Origin: Streptomyces sp. SID13031
GTDB lineage: Bacteria; Actinomycetota; Actinomycetes; Propionibacteriales; Kribbellaceae
Direction: 5' to 3'
DNA: 64,000 bases
Assembly: GCF_010548305.1 (NCBI RefSeq)
Contig: NZ_JAAGLV010000002.1
Span: forward strand, 372,001-436,000
Below are positions 1-8,676 of this stretch, one piece after another. The position numbers and the translations under genes were made by a program. The notes below the pieces were generated by a model. It was not told the origin of the DNA. It was given only the letters and a program-made list of their open reading frames with translations, and did not search any database. Within the stretch, counting starts at the first letter, position 1. Each line of letters opens with the position of its first letter.

Positions 1-996
1 GTGACGGCGTATCTGCAGGACGAAGGGCGGGCGCTGCACAACCTCGGCTCGCTGCCGCACATCTCCGTCGCGGGCGCGTGCTCCACCGGTACGCACGGCT
101 CCGGCGACGCCAACCGCCCACTCGCGGCCGCTGTCACCAGCACCACCTTCATCGCCGCCGACGGCGAACTCGTCACCCTCACCCGCGACCACCCCGACTT
201 CCCCGGCTCGATCATCTCGCTCGGTGCGCTCGGGGTGACCGTCGAGCTGGAGCTCGAGACGCAACCGTCGTACGAGATCAGCCAGGTCGTGTACGACGGC
301 CTGCCGGTGGCGCGCCTCGGTACGGACTTCGAGGAGATCTTCTCGAGCGCCTACAGCGTGAGCGCCTTCACCGACTGGGTCGATCCGGACGTGATGGTCT
401 GGCGCAAGATGCTCGCCGGTACTCCGTACGAGCAATCCTGGCTGGATGCCCGCGTCGCCGATGGAGCCCGCCACCCGATCAAGGCGATGCCCGCCGACTT
501 CGCCACCCAGCAAGGCGGCCTGGCCGGGCCATGGAATGAACGGCTCCCGCATTTCCGCCTCGAGTTCACCCCGAGCAACGGCGAGGAACTGCAGTCGGAA
601 TACTTCGTACCGCGAGCAGCCGCAGCCCAGGCCTTCGAGGAGTTGAAGGCCCTCGGCCGGCGGCTGGCCCCGGTCCTGCAGATCTCCGAGGTTCGTACGA
701 TCGCCGCCGACGACCTCTGGCTGAGCCCGAGCCAGGGCCGCGACACCGTAGCCTTGCACTTCACCTGGATCCAGGACGAGACAGTGGTCCGCCCAGTCGT
801 CGCCGCACTCGAAGAAGCCCTGCTGCCGTTGGGCGCGAGACCACATTGGGGCAAGGTCTTCACAGCTGACGCAGCCACTCTTCGCGAGTGCTACCCGAAG
901 GTCCCCGACTTCATCGAGCTCGCCGCGAAGTACGACCCCGAGGGCAAGTTCCGCAACGACTACGTGGACACGTACCTACCGTCACAGATCCACTAG
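1..996 (+). CDS. Alditol/xylitol oxidase, FAD-linked, 5'-truncated by window edge
   Basis: Flavin oxidase of the alditol oxidase (AldO/xylitol oxidase) group, which oxidises the terminal alcohol of polyols to an aldehyde and makes hydrogen peroxide. The visible 331 residues begin inside the FAD-binding PCMH domain: HISVAGACSTGTHGSG near residues 20-35 is the pyrophosphate-contact loop. The C-terminal half is an ALO-type domain with HWGKVFT and the ending FRNDYVDTYL. Family members are about 410-440 residues, so roughly 90 N-terminal residues, including the usual covalent-FAD histidine region, lie upstream. The GTG at position 1 is probably internal. It converges with the cache-domain gene, the two 3' ends overlapping by 15 nt. 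Confidence 0.8.
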   Translation: MTAYLQDEGRALHNLGSLPHISVAGACSTGTHGSGDANRPLAAAVTSTTFIAADGELVTLTRDHPDFPGSIISLGALGVTVELELETQPSYEISQVVYDGLPVARLGTDFEEIFSSAYSVSAFTDWVDPDVMVWRKMLAGTPYEQSWLDARVADGARHPIKAMPADFATQQGGLAGPWNERLPHFRLEFTPSNGEELQSEYFVPRAAAAQAFEELKALGRRLAPVLQISEVRTIAADDLWLSPSQGRDTVALHFTWIQDETVVRPVVAALEEALLPLGARPHWGKVFTADAATLRECYPKVPDFIELAAKYDPEGKFRNDYVDTYLPSQIH

Positions 997-1689
997 CCGA
1001 AGCGGCAGATCCTCGATCTCATAGGTTGTCGAAGTTGCCTTGAGCAACGTGCCGCTGACGTGCCGGGCACTGTTGCTCAGGACAACTCGGCCCTGGGCGT
1101 TGACGATCGCCATCGTGCGACCGGCCGCGCGCAGGCAGGGGAGAACGGCCTTCTCGAAGGTGAAGACCTTCAGGTCCGCGCCGGCGACCCCGACGAACTC
1201 ATCGCCATGATGGATCGGCACCGTGAACGTGAGCGTGTAGTCGTCGGTGCACAGGTAGTCGACGTACGGCCCGGTGATGTGCCGGCGCCCGGTGCCGCGC
1301 GGTACGTCGTACCAGGGCAGGGATTCGTAGTCGTAGAAGTTCTCGCCGCGCGGATCGGTGTCGACGACGAGTCGCTCGGGCGTGCCGTTGCGCAGCATGA
1401 ACCACTCGAGCCACCAGCGTGAATCGGCCAGCGCATCAACAGCCGCGACATACCCGGCGCCCTGGATCCGCCCGTCCGGATCGGCCAGGCCCGGCAGCAC
1501 CAACGCACCGACGCCGGCCAGATCAGTACGCCGTACCGCCTCCTGCCGGCCGAATACCTCTGTCACCTCGGCCGCGATCCGGGTGGCCAGGCCGAACGCC
1601 TCGCCGGCCACCGTGCCGACCAACTGCTGGATGGCCGCGACGCCGGGATCCTCGGCGAGCGCGACGGGATGCGTCACCTGTTCGCTCAC
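982..1689 (-). CDS. Cache-domain ligand-sensing protein
   Basis: A 235-residue soluble protein with the signature of an isolated cache sensor domain: WYDVPRGTGRRHITGPYVDY, then FTVPIHHGDEFVGVAGADL, as in the ligand pockets of chemoreceptors and histidine kinases. No membrane segment or output domain is present, so it probably binds a small molecule in the cytoplasm. I chose the GTG at 1689 because GGAGGA lies 6 nt upstream; an earlier GTG at 1710 has no such site. It lies 23 nt downstream of the GntR regulator on the same strand and is probably co-transcribed. The neighbouring polyamine genes suggest the ligand is an amine or its degradation product, which is inference. Confidence 0.65.
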   Translation of the reverse strand: MSEQVTHPVALAEDPGVAAIQQLVGTVAGEAFGLATRIAAEVTEVFGRQEAVRRTDLAGVGALVLPGLADPDGRIQGAGYVAAVDALADSRWWLEWFMLRNGTPERLVVDTDPRGENFYDYESLPWYDVPRGTGRRHITGPYVDYLCTDDYTLTFTVPIHHGDEFVGVAGADLKVFTFEKAVLPCLRAAGRTMAIVNAQGRVVLSNSARHVSGTLLKATSTTYEIEDLPLRLVDL

Positions 1690-1712
1690 GGTCCGTCCTC
1701 CATGCCTCACGG

Positions 1713-2486
1713 TCAGTCTTCCAGAGTCAGTCTGAGGTCGATCAGTCGTGCCGTCGAGTCCGCCACGCGTTCCTCGGCCGCGGCGCGGGCGGCTTCGCTG
1801 TCACCGCGTCCGATCGCGGAGACCACTTCGCGGCAGCTCTGCACGGTCAGCCGGTGGCTCTCGTCGTCGCCGAAAGCCAGCCAGAGCAGGGTTCCGACCT
1901 CGGCCTGCAGGCTGACCTCGGCGCGGTAGAGCCGGGTTGACTGCGCCGTCGCGGCAACTTCGATGTGGAACTGGGCATCGGCCCGACGCCTGGCGCCCGC
2001 GCCTTCGGCATGCTCCAACGCGTCGCAGACCCCGGTCAGCCGATCGACGTCCTCAGGCGTCGCGCGCTCGGCCGCGAGGCGAGCGGCCGTACCGGCGATG
2101 GCGGAGTAGTGGTCGCCGAGGTCGCGCAGATCGGCGAGGCTCAGCTCGTCCAGCCGGTCGCGGACGATCTCGGTGGAGATCTTCTCCTGCGCCCGGACGA
2201 AACTGCCGCCGCCACGGCCGCGCCGGGTGTCGATCAGCCCGCGCAACCTGAGTGACGACAGGGCTTCGCGGATGGTCGTGGTCGAGACGCCGAAGATGCC
2301 GGCCAGGTCGGCCTCGCCGGGGAGTTGCTCGGCATCGGGCAGCAAACCGAGCGCGATCGCGTCGGTGAGCCGCCGGGCGACCAGCTCGGACCGGCTCAGC
2401 GACTCCAGCGGCGCGAACACCGCCGCCGCCCCACTCCCGTAGAACCGCAGCGCCACGCCCCCACCTCCCAGCAACAGCTCCGACAC
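1713..2486 (-). CDS. GntR-family transcriptional regulator, FadR/FCD type
   Basis: A 257-residue repressor-type regulator. The N-terminal winged helix (about residues 30-100) carries LPGEADLAGIFGVSTTTIRE and RGRGGGSFV, the GntR wing. An all-helical FCD ligand domain follows (about 110-245), of the type that binds organic acids through metal-coordinating histidines. It is divergent from the aldehyde dehydrogenase/polyamine-transporter operon across an 81-nt gap that contains a strong inverted repeat, so it probably controls that operon and itself. The start is uncertain by a few codons because the N-terminus (MSELLLGGGG) is atypical. The inducer cannot be read from the sequence. Confidence 0.85.
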   Translation of the reverse strand: MSELLLGGGGVALRFYGSGAAAVFAPLESLSRSELVARRLTDAIALGLLPDAEQLPGEADLAGIFGVSTTTIREALSSLRLRGLIDTRRGRGGGSFVRAQEKISTEIVRDRLDELSLADLRDLGDHYSAIAGTAARLAAERATPEDVDRLTGVCDALEHAEGAGARRRADAQFHIEVAATAQSTRLYRAEVSLQAEVGTLLWLAFGDDESHRLTVQSCREVVSAIGRGDSEAARAAAEERVADSTARLIDLRLTLED

Positions 2487-2498
2487 GTTTCCGGAGTA

Positions 2499-2517
2499 TT
2501 CAAGCCGATCGCTTGAA
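2499..2517. promoter_or_regulatory. Probable GntR operator (7-5-7 inverted repeat)
   Basis: TTCAAGC and GCTTGAA form a perfect 7-bp inverted repeat around CGATC, centred between the divergent GntR gene and the aldehyde dehydrogenase gene. A weaker AACAT-N10-ATGTT dyad follows at 2522-2541. Position and symmetry fit an autoregulatory operator. Confidence 0.5.
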
Positions 2518-2567
2518 CTTTAACATCTGATTTCATATGTTTAGCGCCCTGAGTCGGAGGAGCGTTC

Positions 2568-4001
2568 ATGCGAATCGTTCGGAATCTGATCAACGGGACA
2601 CCCCGGGACGCGCTCTCAGGCGCCACCAGTGAACTGGTCGATCCGGCCACGGGTAAGGCGTTCGGGACGGCGCCGCTGTCCGGAGCCGAAGACATCGACC
2701 TGGCTTACCGCGCCGCCGCCGACGCCGCGCCTGGTTGGGCCGCGGCCACGCCATCGGACCGGCAGCGCGGCCTACTGAAGCTCGCCGACCTGATCGAGGC
2801 TCGTGGCAACGACCTCGTCATCGCCGAGTCGCAGAACACCGGCAAGCCGCTCGAGCTGACCCGCACCGAGGAACTCGCAGTACTGATCGATCAGCTGCGC
2901 TTCTTCGCCGGTGCTGCCCGAATGCTGGAAGGCAAGTCGGCTGGTGAGTACCTGGCCGGGCATACCTCCTATGTACGGAGGGAGCCGATCGGCGTCGTCG
3001 GTCAGATCACGCCGTGGAACTACCCGATGATGATGGCGATCTGGAAGTTCGCCCCGGCCCTTGCCGCCGGCAACACCGTCGTCCTCAAACCGGCTGAGAC
3101 GACCCCGGTGAGCACGGTGATGCTGGCCGAGCTCGCGGCGGAGATCCTGCCGCCCGGAGTGCTCAACGTCGTCTGCGGTGACCGCGACACCGGCCAGTCG
3201 CTGGTCGAGCACCCGACGCCACAGCTGGTCAGCATCACCGGCTCGACCCGCGCCGGCATGCAGGTCGCGAGTACCGCGGCGCTCGACCTCAAACGCACCC
3301 ACTTGGAGCTGGGCGGTAAAGCACCGGCGGTCGTCTTCGAGGATGCGGACCTCGCGGCGGCAGCCGAGGCGATCGGCGTCGGCGGCTACTTCAACGCGGG
3401 CCAGGACTGTACGGCGGCCTGCCGGGTGCTCGTGCACGAAAGCCAGCACGACGCGTTCGTCGAAGCCCTCGCCGGCTGGGCGCGCGACAACGCGAAACCG
3501 GGGTTGGCCGATGACGAGGATGCGCTGTTCGGTCCGCTGAACAACGCGATGCAGCTCGAACGGGTCCGTGGCTTCCTGGCGCGCAAGCCCGCGCATGCGT
3601 CCGTAGTACTGGGTGGTGAACGGTCGGGTGGTGCGTTGGCCGACGGGTTCTTCCACGACGCGACGATCGTCACCGGGTTGCGGCAGGACGACGAGATGAT
3701 CCAGGACGAGGTGTTCGGGCCGGTGATCACCGTGCAGACCTTCGCTGACGAGGCCGAGGCGCTGCGGATGGCCAACGGCGTGCAGTACGGGCTGGCGTCG
3801 AGTGTCTTCACAACCGATCACAGCCGGGCGCTGAGGATGTCGGCGGCGCTCGATTTCGGGTGCGTGTGGATCAACACCCATATCCCTTTGGTGGCCGAGA
3901 TGCCGCACGGTGGGTTCAAGCATTCGGGCCATGGCAAGGATCTGTCGATGTACGGCCTGGAGGACTACACCCGGGTCAAGCACGTGATGTCGGCGATCTG
4001 A
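2568..4001 (+). CDS. Aldehyde dehydrogenase, probably gamma-aminobutyraldehyde dehydrogenase
   Basis: NAD(P)-dependent aldehyde dehydrogenase of 477 residues, the usual family length. Visible motifs are [10 protein letters not shown] (substrate and cofactor cleft), the cofactor loop SITGSTRAG, the general-base glutamate in LELGGK (about 247) and the nucleophilic cysteine in GQDCTAA (about 281). N-terminal features ([30 protein letters not shown]) resemble PatD-type enzymes that turn 4-aminobutanal into GABA. The next four genes encode a polyamine importer, so putrescine catabolism is the likely role, with betaine-aldehyde type substrates the alternative. GGAGGAG lies upstream of the ATG. The ABC ATPase gene begins 1 nt after the stop codon. 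Confidence 0.85.
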   Translation: MRIVRNLINGTPRDALSGATSELVDPATGKAFGTAPLSGAEDIDLAYRAAADAAPGWAAATPSDRQRGLLKLADLIEARGNDLVIAESQNTGKPLELTRTEELAVLIDQLRFFAGAARMLEGKSAGEYLAGHTSYVRREPIGVVGQITPWNYPMMMAIWKFAPALAAGNTVVLKPAETTPVSTVMLAELAAEILPPGVLNVVCGDRDTGQSLVEHPTPQLVSITGSTRAGMQVASTAALDLKRTHLELGGKAPAVVFEDADLAAAAEAIGVGGYFNAGQDCTAACRVLVHESQHDAFVEALAGWARDNAKPGLADDEDALFGPLNNAMQLERVRGFLARKPAHASVVLGGERSGGALADGFFHDATIVTGLRQDDEMIQDEVFGPVITVQTFADEAEALRMANGVQYGLASSVFTTDHSRALRMSAALDFGCVWINTHIPLVAEMPHGGFKHSGHGKDLSMYGLEDYTRVKHVMSAI

Positions 4002-4002
4002 G

Positions 4003-5082
4003 ATGACAGTGACCGAGACCAAGACGGCGACCGCGATCAGCCTGCGCGGGCTGACCAAGACCTTCGGCGACGTCACCGCCGTCGACGGGATCGACCTGGA
4101 CCTGGCGGAGGGCGAGTTCTTCTCGATGCTCGGGCCGTCCGGTTCGGGCAAGACGACCGTCCTGCGGATGGTGGCCGGCTTCGAGACGCCGACGGCCGGG
4201 CAGGTGCTCCTCGGCGGAGTCGACGTCACCGCGCTACCGCCGTACGCGCGGGATGTGAACACGGTCTTCCAGGACTATGCGCTGTTCCCGCACATGAGCG
4301 TGCTGCAGAACGTCGAGTACGGGCTGCGGGTGAAGCGGGTCGAGCGTCGCGAACGCCGGAAGCGAGCGGTGGAGGCGCTGGAAACCGTACGGCTGCAGGG
4401 GTTTGCGGAAAGGCGCCCTCATCAACTATCCGGTGGTCAACGGCAACGAGTCGCGCTGGCCCGCGCGCTGGTCAACCGGCCGAAGGTGCTGCTGCTGGAC
4501 GAGCCGCTCGGCGCGCTCGATCTGAAGCTGCGCCGGGAGATGCAGATCGAGCTGAAGGCGATGCAGCGCGAGGCGGGCATCACCTTCGTCTTCGTCACCC
4601 ACGACCAGGAGGAGGCGCTGACGATGAGCGACCGGATCGCCGTCTTCAACGGTGGCCGGATCGAACAGCTCGCCGCACCGGCCGAGCTCTACGAACACCC
4701 CGCGACGGCCTTCGTCGCGGGCTTCGTCGGTACCTCGAACCTGCTGGAAGGGGAGGTCGCGGTCGCAGTACTCGGCACCGCCGGGACCTTCACCGTCCGG
4801 CCCGAGAAGATCAGGATGCTGCCTGTCTCCGCTGTGGTGGAGACAGATGGCTGTACGGCGACCGGGGTGGTTCGTGAGGTCGTCTATCTGGGGTCGGCGA
4901 CGCAGTCGGTCGTCGACCTCGACGCGGGCGGAACGCTGCTCGTTCTGGAGCAGAACGCGCAGGGCTCCGCCGAGGGCAGCCTGGGCCGCCGGGGGGAAGC
5001 AGTCCGGCTCAGCTGGCGCCGTGAACACGCAGTGTCCATCTCCGACCAAACCCCTATCTCCTCAGTCAGGGAGCTCCGATGA
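4003..5082 (+). CDS. ABC transporter ATP-binding protein, PotA type
   Basis: ATPase of a spermidine/putrescine-type importer, 359 residues. Walker A is GPSGSGKTT (about 44-52), the Q-loop is in [12 protein letters not shown], the signature is [15 protein letters not shown] (about 142), and Walker B is [14 protein letters not shown] followed by the H-loop in [14 protein letters not shown]-terminal TOBE domain (about 270-345) is typical of this subfamily. It sits between the dehydrogenase and the binding-protein gene, overlapping the latter by 4 nt (ATGA), so the proteins are translated together. The substrate is inferred from the family and the neighbouring dehydrogenase. Confidence 0.9.
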   Translation: MTVTETKTATAISLRGLTKTFGDVTAVDGIDLDLAEGEFFSMLGPSGSGKTTVLRMVAGFETPTAGQVLLGGVDVTALPPYARDVNTVFQDYALFPHMSVLQNVEYGLRVKRVERRERRKRAVEALETVRLQGFAERRPHQLSGGQRQRVALARALVNRPKVLLLDEPLGALDLKLRREMQIELKAMQREAGITFVFVTHDQEEALTMSDRIAVFNGGRIEQLAAPAELYEHPATAFVAGFVGTSNLLEGEVAVAVLGTAGTFTVRPEKIRMLPVSAVVETDGCTATGVVREVVYLGSATQSVVDLDAGGTLLVLEQNAQGSAEGSLGRRGEAVRLSWRREHAVSISDQTPISSVRELR

Positions 5083-6278
5083 AGAAACTCACTCTGCTCG
5101 TGGGCCTGAGCGCCCTCACCTTGGTGGCAGCCTCCTGCGGTACGTCGGACGACAGCTCCGGCGGCGCCCAGAGCGACGCCGGCTTCACCGCGCCGGACCT
5201 GCCGAAACTCGACAAGCTCGGCGCCGGCGAGGGCAAGCTGAGCGTGCTCGCCTGGCCCGGCTATGCCGAGGACGGCTCGAACGATCCGAAGGTCGACTGG
5301 GTCAGCTCGTTCGAGAAGAAGACCGGCTGCCAGGTGACCGTGAAGACGTTCGGTACCTCCGACGAGGCCGTCAGCCTGATGAAGACCGGCCAGTACGACG
5401 TGGTGTCGGCGTCGGGCGACGCGTCGCTGCGGCTGATCGCCGGTGGCGTGGTCGAGCCGGTCAACACCGATCTCGTGCCCAACTACTCCGACGTCTACCC
5501 GTTCCTGAAGGACCGGCCGTGGAACTCGGTGAAGGGCCAGATGTACGGCATCCCGCACGGGTACGGCGCGAACCTGCTGATGTGGCGGACCGACAAGGTC
5601 ACCACTCCACCGACCAGCTGGAGTGCGGTGTTCGAGGCCGATTCGCCGTACAAGGGCAAGGTGACGGCGTACGACTCGCCGATCTACATCGCCGACGCCG
5701 CGATGTACCTGATGGCCAAGAAGCCCGACCTGGGGATCAAGAACCCCTACGCGCTGGACGACACCCAGCTGCAGGCGGCCGTCGACCTGCTGAAGCAGCA
5801 GAAGACGTTGGTGTCGGAGTACTGGTCGGACTACCTCAAGGAGGTGCAGGCGTTCACCAGCGGCAATTCGGTGATCGGCACCACCTGGCAGGTGATCGCG
5901 AACGTGGCGACCGGCGAGAAGGTCCCGGTCCAGGTGACGGTCCCGACCGAGGGCGTCACCGGCTGGTCGGACACCTGGATGCTCAGCGCCACCTCGAAGA
6001 ACAAGAACTGCGGCTACCTGTGGATGGACCACATCGTCAGCCCGGAGGCGAACGCGGCCGTCGCCGAGTACTTCGGTGAGTCGCCCGCCAACGGCAAGGC
6101 CTGCGCGCTGACCGCGGACAAGACGCACTGCACCACCTTCCATGCCGGTGACCAGGCCTACTCCGAGAAGATCTGGTACTGGACCACCCCGATCGAGCAG
6201 TGCCTCGACGGCCGTACCGATGTCAAGTGCACCGACTACGGCAAGTGGACCCAGGCGTGGACCCAGATCAAGGGCTGA
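5079..6278 (+). CDS. Polyamine ABC transporter substrate-binding lipoprotein, PotD-like
   Basis: Extracytoplasmic solute-binding protein of 399 residues. A lipoprotein signal ends at LVAASC, giving a lipidated Cys20, followed by a low-complexity tether. The mature part has the PotD/PotF-like fold signatures [29 protein letters not shown] and [14 protein letters not shown]. Three or four cysteines toward the C-terminus may form disulfides. It would capture the substrate outside the membrane and deliver it to the two permeases that follow. Confidence 0.88.
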   Translation: MKKLTLLVGLSALTLVAASCGTSDDSSGGAQSDAGFTAPDLPKLDKLGAGEGKLSVLAWPGYAEDGSNDPKVDWVSSFEKKTGCQVTVKTFGTSDEAVSLMKTGQYDVVSASGDASLRLIAGGVVEPVNTDLVPNYSDVYPFLKDRPWNSVKGQMYGIPHGYGANLLMWRTDKVTTPPTSWSAVFEADSPYKGKVTAYDSPIYIADAAMYLMAKKPDLGIKNPYALDDTQLQAAVDLLKQQKTLVSEYWSDYLKEVQAFTSGNSVIGTTWQVIANVATGEKVPVQVTVPTEGVTGWSDTWMLSATSKNKNCGYLWMDHIVSPEANAAVAEYFGESPANGKACALTADKTHCTTFHAGDQAYSEKIWYWTTPIEQCLDGRTDVKCTDYGKWTQAWTQIKG

Positions 6279-7159
6279 GCACAGGGCTTGCCAGTGGGGC
6301 GGTACGGCGCGGCAACGTGCTGTACCGCCATCCCAGGCTCCGGCTGGGGTTGTTGCTCGGGCCGCCGATGGCGTGGCTCGGGGTGGCGTATCTGGGTGCG
6401 CTGGCGGCCTTGTTCGTGACAGCGTTGTGGTCGCAGAACAGTTTCACCGGGGCGATCGAGCGGGACTGGTCGCTGGACAGTTTCCGGACGCTGTTCACGG
6501 TCGAGGTGTACCGGACCATTGCGCTGCGGACGATCGGGGTCGCCGTCCTGGTGACCGTGATCGACGCTGTGGTCGCTTTTCCGATCGCGCTCTACATGTC
6601 GAAGGTGGCGCGGCCGGGGTTGCGGCGGTTCCTGCTGGTCGCCGTTCTGATGCCGTTGTGGGCGAGCTATCTGGTCAAGGCCTATGCGTGGCGCGGGATG
6701 TTCTCCGAGGGTGGGCTGGTGTCGTCGCTGTTCGGCCTGGTCGGGCTGGACTCGCCCGGTTATGGGCTGACGGCAACGATCGTCACACTGTCCTATCTGT
6801 GGTTGCCGTACATGATCCTGCCGATCTATGCCGGGCTGGAACGGTTGCCCAACTCGTTGCTGGAGGCATCGGCCGACCTCGGTGGGAGGACCGCGGCGAC
6901 GGTACGCCGGATCGTGTTGCCGGTGGTCTTCCCGGCGGTGGTGGCGGGGTCGATCTTCACCTTCTCGTTGTCGCTGGGTGACTACATCGCCGTCCGGATC
7001 GTCGGCGGCACCAACCAGCTGCTCGGCAATGTCGTCTACGACAACGTGGGGGCGGCGAACAACCTGCCCTTCGCGGCGGCGGTGGCGACCGTGCCGGTCG
7101 TGGTCATGCTGGTCTACCTGGCCGCAGTACGGCGTACCGGCGCGATGGAGTCGCTATGA
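6257..7159 (+). CDS. ABC transporter permease, PotB type
   Basis: Inner-membrane permease with about six hydrophobic segments and the cytoplasmic EAA loop (EASADLGGRTAATVRRIVLP) that docks on the ATPase. It follows the binding-protein gene and precedes the second permease, the usual potABCD order. The start is uncertain: GTG at 6257 gives 300 residues with a short hydrophilic leader but overlaps the previous gene by 22 nt, while GTG at 6317 gives 280 residues starting MLYRHPRLRL. Neither has a strong ribosome binding site. The family call does not depend on this choice. Confidence 0.85.
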   Translation: MDPDQGLSTGLASGAVRRGNVLYRHPRLRLGLLLGPPMAWLGVAYLGALAALFVTALWSQNSFTGAIERDWSLDSFRTLFTVEVYRTIALRTIGVAVLVTVIDAVVAFPIALYMSKVARPGLRRFLLVAVLMPLWASYLVKAYAWRGMFSEGGLVSSLFGLVGLDSPGYGLTATIVTLSYLWLPYMILPIYAGLERLPNSLLEASADLGGRTAATVRRIVLPVVFPAVVAGSIFTFSLSLGDYIAVRIVGGTNQLLGNVVYDNVGAANNLPFAAAVATVPVVVMLVYLAAVRRTGAMESL

Positions 7160-7178
7160 CCGCAACGGAGTTGCTCTT

Positions 7179-7988
7179 ATGACGCTGTCCCGGCCGACCA
7201 AGATCTTGTTGCGCGTCTTGACCGCGTTGATCCTCGGCGTGATCTATGTACCGCTCGGGTTGGTGTTGATCAACTCGTTCAATGTGAACAAGACGTTCGC
7301 GTGGCCGCCGCGCGATCTCACCCTGGAGTGGTGGAAACGCGCGGCCGAGAGTCAGGGCGCGCTGGACGCGCTCTGGGTGAGTGTGCGGGTGGGGATCGCC
7401 GCGACGGTGATCGCGCTCGTGCTCGGCACGATGATCGCGTTCGCCCTGCAGCGGTACAGCTTCTACGGCCGCGACGCGGTCTCGCTGCTGGTCATCCTGC
7501 CGATCGCGCTGCCGGGCATCGTCACCGGGATCGCCCTGAACAACGCGTTCCGGACGATCTTCGGCTGGCAGCTGGGTTTCATCACGATCGTGGTCGCGCA
7601 CGCGACGTTCTGCATCGTGACGGTCTTCAACAATGTGATCGCGCGGCTTCGGCGTACCGGCGTGCAACTGGAACAGGCATCGGCGGACCTCGGCGCCTCA
7701 GCCTTCACCACCTTCCGCCTGATCACCTTCCCACTGCTGCGCTCGGCTCTGCTGGCAGGCGCGTTGCTCGCCTTCGCCCTCTCCTTCGACGAGATCATCG
7801 TGACGACCTTCACGGCGGGCGCCCAGCAGCAAACCCTCCCGATCTGGATTTTCAACAACCTCTTCCGCCCCAACCAGGCCCCGATCGTCAACGTGATCGC
7901 CGCCGCGATGATCGTGATCTCGATCATCCCGGTCTGGCTGGCCCAGAAACTCTCCGGCGACCCCGAATCCCTGGGCGCCGGCCGCTGA
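7179..7988 (+). CDS. ABC transporter permease, PotC type
   Basis: Second permease of the importer, 269 residues, with about six membrane segments and an EAA loop (EQASADLGASAFTTFRLITFP). The ATG at 7179 is preceded by an ACGGAG ribosome site 8 nt upstream; longer open frames overlap the previous gene and are less likely. FNVNKTFAWPP after the first helix is typical of PotC-like proteins. It is the last gene of the operon, followed by a structured untranslated region and a terminator-like hairpin. Confidence 0.88.
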   Translation: MTLSRPTKILLRVLTALILGVIYVPLGLVLINSFNVNKTFAWPPRDLTLEWWKRAAESQGALDALWVSVRVGIAATVIALVLGTMIAFALQRYSFYGRDAVSLLVILPIALPGIVTGIALNNAFRTIFGWQLGFITIVVAHATFCIVTVFNNVIARLRRTGVQLEQASADLGASAFTTFRLITFPLLRSALLAGALLAFALSFDEIIVTTFTAGAQQQTLPIWIFNNLFRPNQAPIVNVIAAAMIVISIIPVWLAQKLSGDPESLGAGR

Positions 7989-8048
7989 CGGTGGAACAGA
8001 AGCGGATGCCGATGGCAACCAGTTGCGGAATGGGAAAGTGTGCATAAC

Positions 8049-8130
8049 GGCAGGAAGTAGTGCCCTTACTGCGGCCGGGCGCCGCCTCCGTGAGCGTGGC
8101 GCCAGGCCGAACGTCCGACTACTTCCTGCC
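8049..8130. repeat. Nested inverted repeat after the polyamine operon
   Basis: GGCAGGAAGTAG (8049-8060) pairs perfectly with CTACTTCCTGCC (8119-8130). Inside it, 8072-8083 pairs with 8098-8109 with one mismatch around a 14-nt loop. The result would be an 82-nt two-stem structure in the 3' untranslated region. No open frame explains it. It could be an mRNA-stabilising element, a small RNA or a REP-like repeat. Confidence 0.5.
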
Positions 8131-8149
8131 CTTGTGTACAGCCACTGCG

Positions 8150-8175
8150 CCCCAAAGGCGGGTCCGCCTTTGGGG
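8150..8175. terminator. Bidirectional hairpin terminator between permease and MarR genes
   Basis: CCCCAAAGGCGG (8150-8161) and CCGCCTTTGGGG (8164-8175) form a perfect long stem with a minimal loop. It abuts the stop codon of the leftward MarR gene (8176-8178). There is no U-run, as is common for actinobacterial terminators. It can serve both converging transcripts. Confidence 0.7.
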
Positions 8176-8676
8176 TCAGCCGGGGAGTTCTTCGATGTTG
8201 CCGGTGATTGTCCAGAGGAGGTTGCGGAGGTGGCGGCGGTCTTCGGGGGTGATGTTCTGGCAGGCCCGGTCGCCGGCCTGGGTGTGGAGTCGGCCGACGG
8301 TTTGGGCTACCTCGGTGCCGTGCGGGGTCAGTTCGATGCTGACTTTGCGGGCGTCGGTGTCGTTTTTCAGGCGGCGGACGAGGCCTGCGGCTTCCATGCG
8401 CTGGGTGGTGCGGGTCGCGGTGGGGACCTCTACGTCCAGGACCTTGGCGAGTTGGGCGACCGGGAGGGAGCCGTGGTGGAGCAGTTTGGCGAGGACGATC
8501 TCCTGGCCGGTGTGGACGCCGGTGCCTGCTAGTTCGTCGCCGATGGCCTTGCGGGCCGCGCGGTCGGCGAAGCGCAGGGCGATCAGGATGTCGCTGCCGC
8601 TGGCGGGCGCCTCCGGGTCCCAGCGCGGGGCGGCGGCGGGCGTAGTACCGGCTGCCTCGGGTCCGGCGGTGCTCAT
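8176..8676 (-). CDS. MarR-family transcriptional regulator
   Basis: A 166-residue dimeric winged-helix regulator. After an Ala/Pro-rich leader, HTGQEIVLAKLLHHGSLPVA and AKVLDVEVPTATRTTQRMEA form the helix-turn-helix, and LKNDTDARKVSIELT is the wing with the usual DxR. MarR proteins typically bind phenolic or oxidant ligands and repress nearby genes. Its start overlaps the stop of pncB by 4 nt, so it is translated with that gene and lies second in the operon. The ligand and targets are not evident. Confidence 0.85.
   Translation of the reverse strand: MSTAGPEAAGTTPAAAPRWDPEAPASGSDILIALRFADRAARKAIGDELAGTGVHTGQEIVLAKLLHHGSLPVAQLAKVLDVEVPTATRTTQRMEAAGLVRRLKNDTDARKVSIELTPHGTEVAQTVGRLHTQAGDRACQNITPEDRRHLRNLLWTITGNIEELPG

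Noticed and set aside
2772-4262. A 496-codon minus-strand open frame
   Set aside because: It is antisense to the aldehyde dehydrogenase and ABC ATPase, Arg/Val/His-rich and without domain motifs, a normal by-product of GC-rich coding DNA.
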